9,142 nt of DNA from Candidatus Syntropharchaeum sp. (GTDB lineage: Archaea > Halobacteriota > Syntropharchaeia > Alkanophagales > Methanospirareceae), in contig JADHYP010000049.1 of assembly GCA_016782355.1 (NCBI GenBank), positions 1 to 9,142 on the forward strand, read 5' to 3'. Shown piece by piece: positions 1-6,672 of the stretch. The stretch's first letter is position 1, and the number at the start of each line of letters is the position of its first letter. The notes beneath the pieces are model-generated. The model made no database searches, was not told where the DNA came from, and saw only the letters and a program-made list of their open reading frames with translations. Made by a program: the position numbers and the translations under genes.

Positions 1-117
1 GTAAACTATGCCCAGCTTATCGCCCTGGCAATGGACGTGGATGCATATAAAGTAGTGGGGATACAAACCCATTCCGTTCCTATCGAGCCTATCTTAGAAA
101 AAGTTGGTATTCTATGA
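1..117 (+). CDS. C-terminal end of an unrecognised protein (partial)
   Basis: An open frame enters from the left edge in frame 1 and ends at TGA 115-117, giving the last 38 residues of a protein that ends in PIEPILEKVGIL. The residues look like a normal folded alpha/beta protein end (DAYKVVGIQTHSVPIEP), but I cannot assign a family. The stop lies one base before the preferred ATG of the next gene (119), so the two are probably co-transcribed and perhaps translationally coupled. A role related to methanogenesis cofactors is possible from context only. Confidence 0.7.
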   Translation, partial: VNYAQLIALAMDVDAYKVVGIQTHSVPIEPILEKVGIL

Positions 118-118
118 A

Positions 119-1378
119 ATGGAGAAAAGAAGGACGTTAGCCGAGATAAAGGAAAAAGTAGAACGGGGAGAGGCAGTGGTGATGACTGCTGACGAACTTT
201 GTAATAGCGTGCGAAGTGGAGAGGACGTGGGATTTGAAGATGTGGACGTCGTTACTTCTGCTACCTGTGGCTTGAAGAGCGGGACGTTTGCAGTTCTTTC
301 TTTTAAAGTCGCCGAGCGAGAAGAGTTTGAACGTGCATCGAAGGTGTTCTTGAATGGTGTGCCGGCATTCGCAGGTCCTTGCCCTAACGAGCGGCTTGGC
401 ATCATTGACGCCATCGTGTATGGCACGGCACGTAGGGACGAAAAATATGGCGGGGGGCATCTTTTCAGGGAGATGGTTGCGCATGAAGAGATAGAAGTCG
501 TGGTAGAAACAGTTGAAGGTCGAAGGATAGAAACAGCAACGAATCTTGAGGAAATACCTTTTGCGAGGCTCTGTGGCACGAGAAATGCGTTTAAGAACTA
601 CTTTGCATTTGTGAATCCACGTGAGAACAAAGTAGCTTCGATATTTTCAGTGAGCGAGTTTGAAGGCGCTTTCAAGGAACTGACTTTCTCTGGCTGTGGC
701 GAGTTGAACCCGTTGGAAAAGGACCCCGGTATGGATACAATCGGCGTGGGCACGAAAATCTTGATGAATGGAGCAGAGGGTTTTGTCATCGGAGAAGGAA
801 CGAGAAGTTCGTCGGAAAAGCCGAATTTGATGGGGATTGCGGACATGCACGGGATGCTACCAGAGTATTTAGGCGGATTTCGCACTTCTGCCGGACCTGA
901 GGTATGGAATTCGTGGGCAGTGCCTATACCAATATTGAACGACCGGATATTGGAAAACGCTAAGAGACTGGATGAAGAGATAAAGCTGGGTGTTCTGGAC
1001 GTTAATAACAGGCTGCCGGTGGGTGAAATAACTTATGCTGACGTCTGGCGTGACTGTGACCTTTCCGTGGGGTTTGACAGGTCGAAATGCAGCGAATGCG
1101 AAGAGTGCCAGGTTGCAAGCATTTGCCCTACGGACGCATTCGACGTTCTGGGTAGGGAAGTGAAGGAGGATCTATGCTGCAACTGCGGCGTCTGCGTCCG
1201 TTTCTGTGAAGGAAGTGCTTTTTACTGCAATCTCGGTGCCGTTACTCTTTCAGGAAGAGAAATTCCGGTAACGCTGCGTCAGTCGGACAGAAAAAGGGCA
1301 GTAAAACTGGCGGAGATGCTGAAGAGAAAGATTTTAGATGGCGATTTCACACTTTCGGAAGTTGCAGGTAGGCTATAA
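119..1378 (+). CDS. mmp16: Methanogenesis marker 16 protein: DUF39 (HcyBio-type) domain fused to a 2x[4Fe-4S] ferredoxin domain
   Basis: The protein has 419 residues from ATG 119. A TTG at 104 would add five residues but overlaps the previous gene by 14 bases, so I prefer the ATG. Residues 1 to about 310 are a DUF39 domain, with blocks such as GPCPNERLGIIDAIVYGTA, NPLEKDPGMDTIGVGTK and LGGFRTSAGPEVWNSWAVP. Residues 320-365 hold two iron-sulfur motifs, CxxCxxCx5CP (first Cys at 324) and CxxCGxCxxxC. Cys50, Cys88 and Cys152 lie in conserved-looking DUF39 blocks and could carry sulfur. Known of the family: DUF39 proteins with a ferredoxin partner convert aspartate semialdehyde to homocysteine by reductive thiolation in methanogens, and the fused form is a methanogen marker. 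Inferred: because cysteate synthase follows 13 bases later, the job here may be the chemically similar last step of coenzyme M synthesis (sulfoacetaldehyde to CoM, sometimes called ComF). A homocysteine role is the alternative. Confidence 0.88.
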   Translation: MEKRRTLAEIKEKVERGEAVVMTADELCNSVRSGEDVGFEDVDVVTSATCGLKSGTFAVLSFKVAEREEFERASKVFLNGVPAFAGPCPNERLGIIDAIVYGTARRDEKYGGGHLFREMVAHEEIEVVVETVEGRRIETATNLEEIPFARLCGTRNAFKNYFAFVNPRENKVASIFSVSEFEGAFKELTFSGCGELNPLEKDPGMDTIGVGTKILMNGAEGFVIGEGTRSSSEKPNLMGIADMHGMLPEYLGGFRTSAGPEVWNSWAVPIPILNDRILENAKRLDEEIKLGVLDVNNRLPVGEITYADVWRDCDLSVGFDRSKCSECEECQVASICPTDAFDVLGREVKEDLCCNCGVCVRFCEGSAFYCNLGAVTLSGREIPVTLRQSDRKRAVKLAEMLKRKILDGDFTLSEVAGRL

Positions 1379-1405
1379 TGCAAAGTGTAAAATGCAAAAC
1401 GTAAA
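1378..1405 (+). repeat. Imperfect 14-base tandem duplication at the cysteate synthase start
   Basis: Bases 1378-1391 (atgcaaagtgtaaa) and 1392-1405 (atgcaaaacgtaaa) match at 12 of 14 positions and abut. Each unit begins with an ATG. The first ATG overlaps the mmp16 stop (TAATG) but is out of frame with the cysteate synthase gene. It opens a nine-codon mini-frame ending at TAA 1402-1404. The second ATG is the likely true start. Confidence 0.7.
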
Positions 1406-2681
1406 GTATCACTTGAGATGTTTAGAATGCGGGAAAACGATTCAGGACAGATACACGAATACATGCCCTGAGGGTCATAATTCATTGTTAAGAACCGTGT
1501 ATAAGACAAAGAGGATAAGGAAACTTTCTGGAGAAGGAATGTTCAACTACATAGACTGGCTGCCAGTAGAAGAGACTTTGCCTATAAACGCAAGTCCGGT
1601 TACATACAAAAGCGAGGGTTTTGGAAAAGAACTGGGGTTAAAAAATTTGTATATCAGTTTCAGTGGTTACTGGCCGGAGAAAGGTGTGTTCATGAAAACC
1701 TGCACGTTCAAGGAGTTGGAAGCGCCACCTACTTTTCTGCGAGCAAAAGAGAGCGGGAGTAGCGGGAAGATTTTGGTGGTGCCTTCTGCTGGGAATACGT
1801 CAAGAGCATTCGCTGAAGTTGCCTCCATGACGGGGATGCCAGTAGTAGTAATTGTGCCAAAAAGTTGCATTCACCGGATGTGGACGACTACGGAAAACCA
1901 CGACAGTATTTTCTTAATCTCCGTAGATGGCGATTATTCGGATGCAATTGCGATAAGCAAGGAGATAGTGAAAATAGAGGGGTTAATAGAAGAAGGAGGG
2001 GCAAGAAATGTGGCGAGAAGGGATGGAATGGGTGTGGTGGAGCTTGAAGCGGCATTTTTTATGAAGGTTCTGCCTGATTATTATTTTCAAGCAGTTGGCA
2101 GTGGCACAGGTGCGATTGCCGCATGGGAAACTTTTATCCGGCTAATTGAAGATGGCAGATTCGGCTGGAAAATGCCGAAAATTGTTATTTCGCAGAATCT
2201 TCCTTTTGCGCCCATGTTCAGCGCATGGCAGGAGGGCAGAGCAGAGATAATCGCAGATAAAGATATGAGAAATGCCGAAGAGGCAATAAAGGAGATGTAT
2301 GCAGACGTGCTTTCCACAAGAAATCCTCCTTATTCCATCAAAGGAGGCGTATATGACATGCTTGGGCACTCAAAAGGGAAGATATATGGAGTAACCAACG
2401 AAGAGTGCAGGATAGCGGAAAAGTTATTCGAAAGCGAAGAAGGGATAGATTTAGTCACTGCGGCATCAGTAGCGGTTGCATCTTTGATTAAAGCTGTTGA
2501 TGAAGGCTTCGTTAAAAAAGAGGATAGGATTTTGTTGAATATCACAGGTGGAGGCTATAAAAGGCTGCGAGAGGATTATAAAATGTATGAAATAGAGGAA
2601 CGGATGGAAATAAAATCTTTGGATCAATTAGCGTTAGATGAAATTGAAAGAGAGGTGATGGAGTTCGTTAAGGGCTTATAA
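1392..2681 (+). CDS. Cysteate synthase (PLP-dependent, coenzyme M biosynthesis)
   Basis: This enzyme exchanges the phosphate of O-phosphoserine for sulfite to give L-cysteate, the first committed step of the CoM route in methanogens that lack the phosphosulfolactate pathway. It is a 429-residue fold-type II PLP enzyme related to threonine synthase. An N-terminal Cys-rich segment (CLECG at about 10-14, then CPEGH) resembles a small zinc ribbon. Key blocks are FSGYWPEKG, KTCTFKELEA with the expected Schiff-base Lys107, PSAGNTSRAF near 131-140, EGGARNVARR, the phosphate loop GSGTG at 236-240, and NITGGGYKRL near the end. I recall the Methanosarcina enzyme sharing these blocks in order. An in-frame ATG at 1338 lies inside mmp16 and would add 18 residues. 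ATG 1392 makes the N-terminus match the family (a few residues before the first CxxC), so I chose it. It is probably co-transcribed with mmp16. Confidence 0.92.
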   Translation: MQNVKYHLRCLECGKTIQDRYTNTCPEGHNSLLRTVYKTKRIRKLSGEGMFNYIDWLPVEETLPINASPVTYKSEGFGKELGLKNLYISFSGYWPEKGVFMKTCTFKELEAPPTFLRAKESGSSGKILVVPSAGNTSRAFAEVASMTGMPVVVIVPKSCIHRMWTTTENHDSIFLISVDGDYSDAIAISKEIVKIEGLIEEGGARNVARRDGMGVVELEAAFFMKVLPDYYFQAVGSGTGAIAAWETFIRLIEDGRFGWKMPKIVISQNLPFAPMFSAWQEGRAEIIADKDMRNAEEAIKEMYADVLSTRNPPYSIKGGVYDMLGHSKGKIYGVTNEECRIAEKLFESEEGIDLVTAASVAVASLIKAVDEGFVKKEDRILLNITGGGYKRLREDYKMYEIEERMEIKSLDQLALDEIEREVMEFVKGL

Positions 2682-2714
2682 ATAAATTTTAATCTGAATG
2701 TCAAGGTACTTGTT

Positions 2715-2756
2715 ATAGTGCATATTTATATAGCCACATATCTAACATAGCACTAT
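2715..2756 (+). promoter_or_regulatory. Perfect 7-base inverted repeat flanking the hemL TATA box (possible operator)
   Basis: ATAGTGC at 2715-2721 is the exact reverse complement of GCACTAT at 2750-2756, with 28 bases between. The TATA box lies inside this interval, and the right arm falls about where transcription should start. A dimeric regulator bound here could block or help TBP/TFB. A 7-base match could be chance, so this is a candidate only. Confidence 0.4.
2725..2732 (+). promoter_or_regulatory. Archaeal TATA box for hemL-dadD
   Basis: TTTATATA lies 43 bases before the hemL ATG in an AT-rich gap of 93 bases after cysteate synthase. With the usual archaeal spacing, transcription would begin near 2752-2757 and leave a leader of about 20 bases. 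This suggests hemL starts a new transcription unit. Confidence 0.6.
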
Positions 2757-2774
2757 GTTGACCGCGGTAGAAAA

Positions 2775-4049
2775 ATGAACTCCGAGAAACTCTTTGAACT
2801 CGCATCAAGATACATGCCCGGTGGCGTTAGCAGTCCAGTGCGTGCATATAAGCCGTATCCGTTCTTTACAGCGAGTGCGAAAGGCTCGCGGATATACGAC
2901 GTTGACGGCAGAGAATACATTGACTACTGCTTGGCGTATGGACCACTTGTTCTGGGGCACGGTAACGAAGAAGTGAGGGATGCGGTTAGAGAACAGCTTG
3001 AAAAAGGATGGTTATACGGAACACCGCATGAAAAGGAAATAGAGCTTGCTAAGAGGATAATAAACAGTTATCCGTCCGTTGAGATGGTCAGGTTTGTTAA
3101 TACGGGGAGTGAGGCGACGATGGCGGGGATAAGGCTTGCAAGAGGGTTTAAGGAACGTGATAAAATAGTAAAAATCGAAGGTGGTTTTCATGGCGCTCAT
3201 GACTGCGTTTTAGTGAAAGCTGGTTCTGGAGCCACTACATTTGGCATTCCGGACTCTAAAGGCGTGCCAAAGGATTCAGTGAAAAACACGCTTCAAATAC
3301 CGTTTAATGATGCTGAGGCACTTACCGATACGCTGGCGGCGAATTCGGGCGAGGTTGCAGCGGTTATAATCGAGCCGGTGATGGGCAACGTGGGACCGAT
3401 ACCGCCAGAGGATGGTTATTTGAGCGAGGTAAGGAAAATAACAGAGGAGAAAGACGTTTTACTTATTCTTGACGAGGTAATTACGGGTTTCCGGCTCGCT
3501 TTGGGCGGTGCACAGGAGTTTTATGGCGTGGATGCGGATTTAACGATTTTAGGTAAGATTGTCGGTGGAGGTTTCCCTATTGGTATGTTCGGCGGTAAAA
3601 AGGAGATTATGGAATTGGTTGCACCGTCAGGAGGGGTATATCAGGCAGGGACTTTTAGCGGCAATCCGGTTTCCATTACTGCGGGATTGAAAACGATAGA
3701 AATAATAGAGCGAGAAGGAGTGCCGGGAAGAATAAACGAACTTGGTGAAAGGATGCGGACTGCTTTAAGAGAGATATTAGCGGATTATGGAGTCGAGGGT
3801 TGCGTTTCTGGCGTGGGCTCGATGTTCAAGGTGTTTTTCAGTGCCGGAGGAAAAGAGGTGAGAAACTATGCTGATGCTTTGAGTTGCGATAAGAACAAAT
3901 ATTTGCGGTTTTTTCATCAAATGCTTTCCGCCGGTATATTCTTACCTCCTTCGCAGTTTGAGACGAATTTCGTCAGTTTTGCGCATAACGATGCGGATAT
4001 AGAAAGGACGATAGAGGCGTATAAGGAGAATCTGGAATATGTTCAATAA
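2775..4049 (+). CDS. hemL: Glutamate-1-semialdehyde 2,1-aminomutase
   Basis: This PLP enzyme converts glutamate-1-semialdehyde to 5-aminolevulinate in the C5 pathway, supplying siroheme, cobalamin, heme and, in methanogens, coenzyme F430. The 424-residue length is normal for the family. Diagnostic blocks are [18 protein letters not shown] at the N-terminus, [28 protein letters not shown] (PLP phosphate contact), [27 protein letters not shown], and [12 protein letters not shown] with the Schiff-base Lys261. GTFSGNP follows as expected for the aminomutase subgroup of class III aminotransferases. ATG 2775 gives the usual family N-terminus. The gene is intact, with its own TATA box upstream. The deaminase gene follows closely (39 bases to its preferred ATG), so they probably share a transcript. 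A plain aminotransferase is unlikely given the N-terminal and active-site blocks. Confidence 0.95.
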   Translation: MNSEKLFELASRYMPGGVSSPVRAYKPYPFFTASAKGSRIYDVDGREYIDYCLAYGPLVLGHGNEEVRDAVREQLEKGWLYGTPHEKEIELAKRIINSYPSVEMVRFVNTGSEATMAGIRLARGFKERDKIVKIEGGFHGAHDCVLVKAGSGATTFGIPDSKGVPKDSVKNTLQIPFNDAEALTDTLAANSGEVAAVIIEPVMGNVGPIPPEDGYLSEVRKITEEKDVLLILDEVITGFRLALGGAQEFYGVDADLTILGKIVGGGFPIGMFGGKKEIMELVAPSGGVYQAGTFSGNPVSITAGLKTIEIIEREGVPGRINELGERMRTALREILADYGVEGCVSGVGSMFKVFFSAGGKEVRNYADALSCDKNKYLRFFHQMLSAGIFLPPSQFETNFVSFAHNDADIERTIEAYKENLEYVQ

Positions 4050-4088
4050 GGAGTGAGAAATCCTAATTTCAACGCTCTAACAATAAAT

Positions 4089-5357
4089 ATGTCAATACGG
4101 ATAAAGAACGTGCTGGTGGAAGGAAAAGAGCGGAATATCTACATTGCGGGGAATTTGATAGAAGAGATTAGCGAAGTGGGTAGTGGTAAAGAAGCGGAAT
4201 TTGTGATTGATGGAAAAGGAAAGGCGGCAATTCCAGGTCTTTTCAATGCGCATACGCATGCGGCAATGACTTTACTACGTGGATATGCAGATGACGTGCC
4301 GCTTCAGGAATGGCTTTCGACTAAGATATGGCCGTTAGAGGCGAGGATGACGGAAGAGGACGTTTACTGGGGGACGAAATTAGCATGTTTGGAGATGATA
4401 AAATCAGGCACAATCTTTTTTAACGACATGTATTGGCATTGGAGAGGCAGTACGAGGGCAGTTGCGGAAACTGGAATACGAGCGGCGTTATCTGCGGTTT
4501 TTATTGATGGGTTTGACGAAGAGCGGGCAAGAGAGCAGATGAGGCGAAATGAAGGTTTATACGAGGAAAGTAAAAAGCTGCCGGGAAGGATTATTTTTGC
4601 GCTTGGACCGCATGCAATCTACACGGTTTCGGAGGAAAGCCTCTGCTGGGTGCGGGATTTCGCGGAGAAACACGACCTTCTGGTTCATATTCACTTATCG
4701 GAGACGAAGGGAGAGGTAGAGGAGTGCATAGAACGGTATGGTATGCGTCCAGTGGAATATCTTGATAGTATAGCGTTTTTAAGCTCGAGGACGATTGCCT
4801 GCCATTGCGTTCATCTGAGCAGTAAAGAACTGGAATTGTTGAAGCAGAACGACGTGAAGATAGTGCATAATCCGGTCTCGAATATGAAATTAGCAGCGGG
4901 GCGGATGCTTTATGAGGAGCTGAAAAAGGCGGGTTTGTATTCAAATATCGCACTCGGAACCGACGGCTGTGCTTCTAACAACAACCTTGATATGTTTGAA
5001 GAGATGAAGATAGCTTCGCTGGTTCATAAGTCGTTTTCCGGCGACCCGACGAGCATGCCGGCAACGGAAGCTTTTGAGCTTGCAACACGTAACGCAGCAA
5101 AAACGTTCAGGTTGAATTCAGGCGTAATCGAAGCGGGAAGGCTGGCTGACGTTGTCCTGCTGGACTTGAAGAAGGTGGAACTCGTGCCGAACCATAATTT
5201 GACTTCAAATATTGTCTATTCTGCGAATGGTAGTTGCGTTGATACGGTAATATGTGATGGAAGGATGTTAATGGCTGGAAGGAAGGTAGAGGGTGAGGAG
5301 GAGATAAAGGAGAAGGCGAGCGAGGTTGCTTATGAGCTCGTGAAGCAGGGAGTATGA
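4089..5357 (+). CDS. dadD: 5'-deoxyadenosine / S-adenosylhomocysteine / methylthioadenosine deaminase, amidohydrolase family
   Basis: This is a metal-dependent deaminase expected to convert 5'-deoxyadenosine, SAH or MTA to the inosine form. In methanogens this recycles 5'-deoxyadenosine from radical-SAM enzymes and removes SAH. The 422-residue protein has an N-terminal small-domain strand region, then PGLFNAHTHAAMTLLRG (metal ligands His55 and His57), GPHAIYT (His175), HIHLSET (His202, Glu205), CHCVHLS, and LGTDGCASNNNLDMFEEM with Asp292. ATRNAAKTFRL and GRLADVVLLD close the barrel. The start is uncertain. A GTG at 4053 would add 12 residues but has its GGAG directly against it with no spacer. 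ATG 4089 gives the usual family N-terminus, though with no obvious ribosome binding site. Substrate preference among the three nucleosides cannot be read from sequence. A chlorohydrolase-type label would be the generic alternative. Confidence 0.87.
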   Translation: MSIRIKNVLVEGKERNIYIAGNLIEEISEVGSGKEAEFVIDGKGKAAIPGLFNAHTHAAMTLLRGYADDVPLQEWLSTKIWPLEARMTEEDVYWGTKLACLEMIKSGTIFFNDMYWHWRGSTRAVAETGIRAALSAVFIDGFDEERAREQMRRNEGLYEESKKLPGRIIFALGPHAIYTVSEESLCWVRDFAEKHDLLVHIHLSETKGEVEECIERYGMRPVEYLDSIAFLSSRTIACHCVHLSSKELELLKQNDVKIVHNPVSNMKLAAGRMLYEELKKAGLYSNIALGTDGCASNNNLDMFEEMKIASLVHKSFSGDPTSMPATEAFELATRNAAKTFRLNSGVIEAGRLADVVLLDLKKVELVPNHNLTSNIVYSANGSCVDTVICDGRMLMAGRKVEGEEEIKEKASEVAYELVKQGV

Positions 5358-5500
5358 TAAAGAGTGGGAAAAATACAAATTGCTTCCAATTCTCCCTTTC
5401 CCAATGTTCTCTTTTCTATCAGCAATTTTAGTAATTCCAATCGCTTGATCTTTGCGAATGCACTTGCCATGTCTGCATCCAGAATGATCACGCTATCCAA
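5330..5500 (-). pseudogene. Decayed PIN-domain (VapC-like) toxin remnant
   Basis: Read on the minus strand from TTG 5500, the frame gives DSVIILDADMASAFAKIK, the typical start of a PIN-domain RNase with its first acidic residue. About 25 residues later comes LGKGELEAI, the block that in intact PIN toxins normally follows some tens of residues further on and carries the central acidic residue. The middle has therefore been deleted in frame, and the frame then runs into the end of dadD and stops at TAA 5330-5332. The remaining acidic residues are missing, so it cannot be an active nuclease. Its start overlaps the stop of the antitoxin remnant, the usual toxin-antitoxin arrangement. The family assignment is by motif recall only. 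Confidence 0.6.
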
Positions 5501-5582
5501 TGATTAACTCAACTCCTTTCTTGATTTTATCCTCTGAAGGTGCTTTAACAATCCTCTTTATCCCTCTCTGCTCTAAAATATT
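5493..5582 (-). pseudogene. C-terminal tail of the cognate antitoxin, cut at the ISL3 element
   Basis: On the minus strand an open stretch of 29 codons (ILEQRGIKRIVKAPSEDKIK and on to a TAG at 5493-5495) lies just upstream of the PIN remnant, and its stop overlaps the toxin TTG. It has no start: the sequence loses its reading frame at 5582, a few bases from the left end of the ISL3 element. The LEQRGI-like ending and the PIN partner suggest a UPF0175-type antitoxin, but 29 residues are too few to be sure. Confidence 0.45.
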
Positions 5583-5587
5583 TTAAA

Positions 5588-5606
5588 AGTTCCCTGGTAA
5601 TCTGCG
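5588..5606 (+). repeat. Left terminal inverted repeat of the ISL3 element
   Basis: The left end reads AGTTCCCTGGTAATCTGCG. Its last 18 bases match the reverse complement of the right end at 14 positions, including the unbroken core TGGTAAT. It sits 9 bases before the transposase ATG. Confidence 0.6.
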
Positions 5607-5615
5607 AAGGAGAGA

Positions 5616-6392
5616 ATGAAAATGACCAAAATCGAAATACCGCTTGATATCCCGGATGTTGAAATTGAGAGCGTTGCGATAAATAGCGAAGGTGATATTG
5701 TTATCACCGTGAAGAGTACGGTGGAGGGCACACGCTGCCATAAATGCGGCAGAAAGATTACCAAACTGCATTGCCACGACCGAGAGATTACGCTCCGCCA
5801 TTCGTCAATTTTGGCGTTGTGTTCAGACCTGTATGAAGGGTATATCAATGCGGCGAAAGAGGTTTTTGGCGCGAACGTCATGGTCGTAGTTGACCGTTTT
5901 CACATCGCTAAACTGTATAGAAATGGCTTGGATGAACTTCGAAAGAAGGAACTGTCAAAGGAAGAATATAAAAAATTGAAAGGAGCGATGTGGATACTGC
6001 GTAAGGATATAGAAGAATTGACAAGGGAGGATTTAGAGGTTTTGAAATGGTTATTCAAATGCTCTCCAATATTGGAATTGGCGTACAAACTTTGTAATGA
6101 GCTGACTGATATTTTTGAGGGCGACTATTCTAAAAGCGAAGCGAAGCGCAAGATCAATCGTTGGACGGAGCGAGTCATAAAAAGTGGATTGAGTTGCTTT
6201 AACAGCTTCTTATCAATATTAGATAACTGGTTAGACGAAATCGCAAACTACTTTATCAACCGGCAAACGAGTGGATTCGTGGAGGGCTTTAATAACAAGA
6301 TTAAGGTGATTAAAAGGCGTTGCTATGGGATTTTTAATGTTAGACCTCTGTTCCAGCGCATACACCTTGAGGGTTATTCTTTATTTGCTTGA
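5616..6392 (+). pseudogene. ISL3-family transposase with an in-frame internal deletion
   Basis: The frame encodes 258 residues from ATG 5616, with a GGAG ribosome site just before it, whereas full ISL3 transposases are about 400. The N-terminal zinc finger is present (CHKCGRK, then CHDREITLRH, residues about 40-65). The sequence then jumps at HSSIL/ALCSDLYEG (near bases 5805-5825) directly into the second half of the DDE catalytic domain. What remains includes CSDLYEGYINAA, VVVDRFHIAKLYR (an aspartate region), a charged helical middle, and the C-terminal QTSGFVEGFNNKIKVIKRR with the catalytic Glu. The lost stretch of roughly 150 residues would hold the winged-helix DNA-binding part and the first catalytic Asp, so it should be inactive. 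The ending FQRIHLEGYSLFA also looks a few residues shorter than usual. It might still bind element ends through its zinc finger. Confidence 0.85.
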
Positions 6393-6414
6393 TTTATCAA
6401 GTAGATATGTTCAA

Positions 6415-6433
6415 CGCAAATTACCAAAGAGCC
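6415..6433 (-). repeat. Right terminal inverted repeat of the ISL3 element
   Basis: Read inward on the minus strand the end is GGCTCTTTGGTAATTTGCG. A GGCTCTT-like start is typical of ISL3 ends as I recall them. It pairs with the left repeat at 5588-5606. Confidence 0.6.
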
Positions 6434-6651
6434 AAATTTATTTCTTCAATAGTCTTTATCAAAGCACTTTCAAAAGGTTGTAAATGTTCAATATCTCCTT
6501 TTTTAATCTCCTTCTTATCTCCTCTTTCTGGGAAATATATCTCCTTGCCTACTCTTATATCGTATGACGCAGGTTGGACATACTTTTTTTCACCATTTAT
6601 TATTATAGTGTCTACTGCTTTCTCTAACTCCTCGTCTAACAGTATTTCCAT
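6421..6651 (-). pseudogene. dCTP deaminase / dUTPase-like protein, 3' half lost at the ISL3 element
   Basis: The surviving N-terminal part begins MEILLDEELEKAVD and contains VQPASYDIRVGKEIYFPE, the PAS-x-D-x-R-x-G motif of dCTP-deaminase-like proteins. ESALIKTIEEINL follows, matching the strand where family members read roughly G-x-F-x-L-x-x-T-L-E. Homology stops there. The next codons (ALW, then TAA at 6421-6423) are the terminal repeat of the ISL3 element. The catalytic Glu and C-terminal nucleotide-binding region of the family are therefore missing. ATG 6651 is preferred because AGGTGA lies five bases before it. A GTG at 6660 is also in frame. The start is 21 bases after the stop of the thymidylate-kinase-like gene, so both were once a pyrimidine nucleotide operon. 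The lost 3' half is not on the other side of the element. Confidence 0.7.
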
Positions 6652-6672
6652 GTTATTCACCTATTCGGATTT

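Larger units (their letters stand above)
5588..6433 (+). mobile_element. ISL3-family insertion sequence, internally deleted
   Basis: The element of about 846 bases is bounded by imperfect terminal inverted repeats of about 19 bases that I found by comparing the two flanks of the transposase. It carries one transposase with a large internal deletion, so it is probably not self-mobile. The eight bases outside each end (attttaaa on the left, aaatttat on the right) do not match, so no ISL3-type 8-base target duplication is visible. The flanking gene fragments also differ. Exact ends are uncertain by a few bases. Confidence 0.65.

Noticed and set aside
4053..4088. GTG start for the deaminase, 12 residues upstream of the chosen ATG
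   Set aside because: The GGAG touches the GTG with no spacer, and the extra residues do not match the family start. It is kept as an alternative only.
4591..4953. Minus-strand open frame of 120 residues inside the deaminase gene
   Set aside because: It is antisense to well-conserved metal-binding blocks of the amidohydrolase. Its Ser/Pro-rich translation is typical of a shadow frame.
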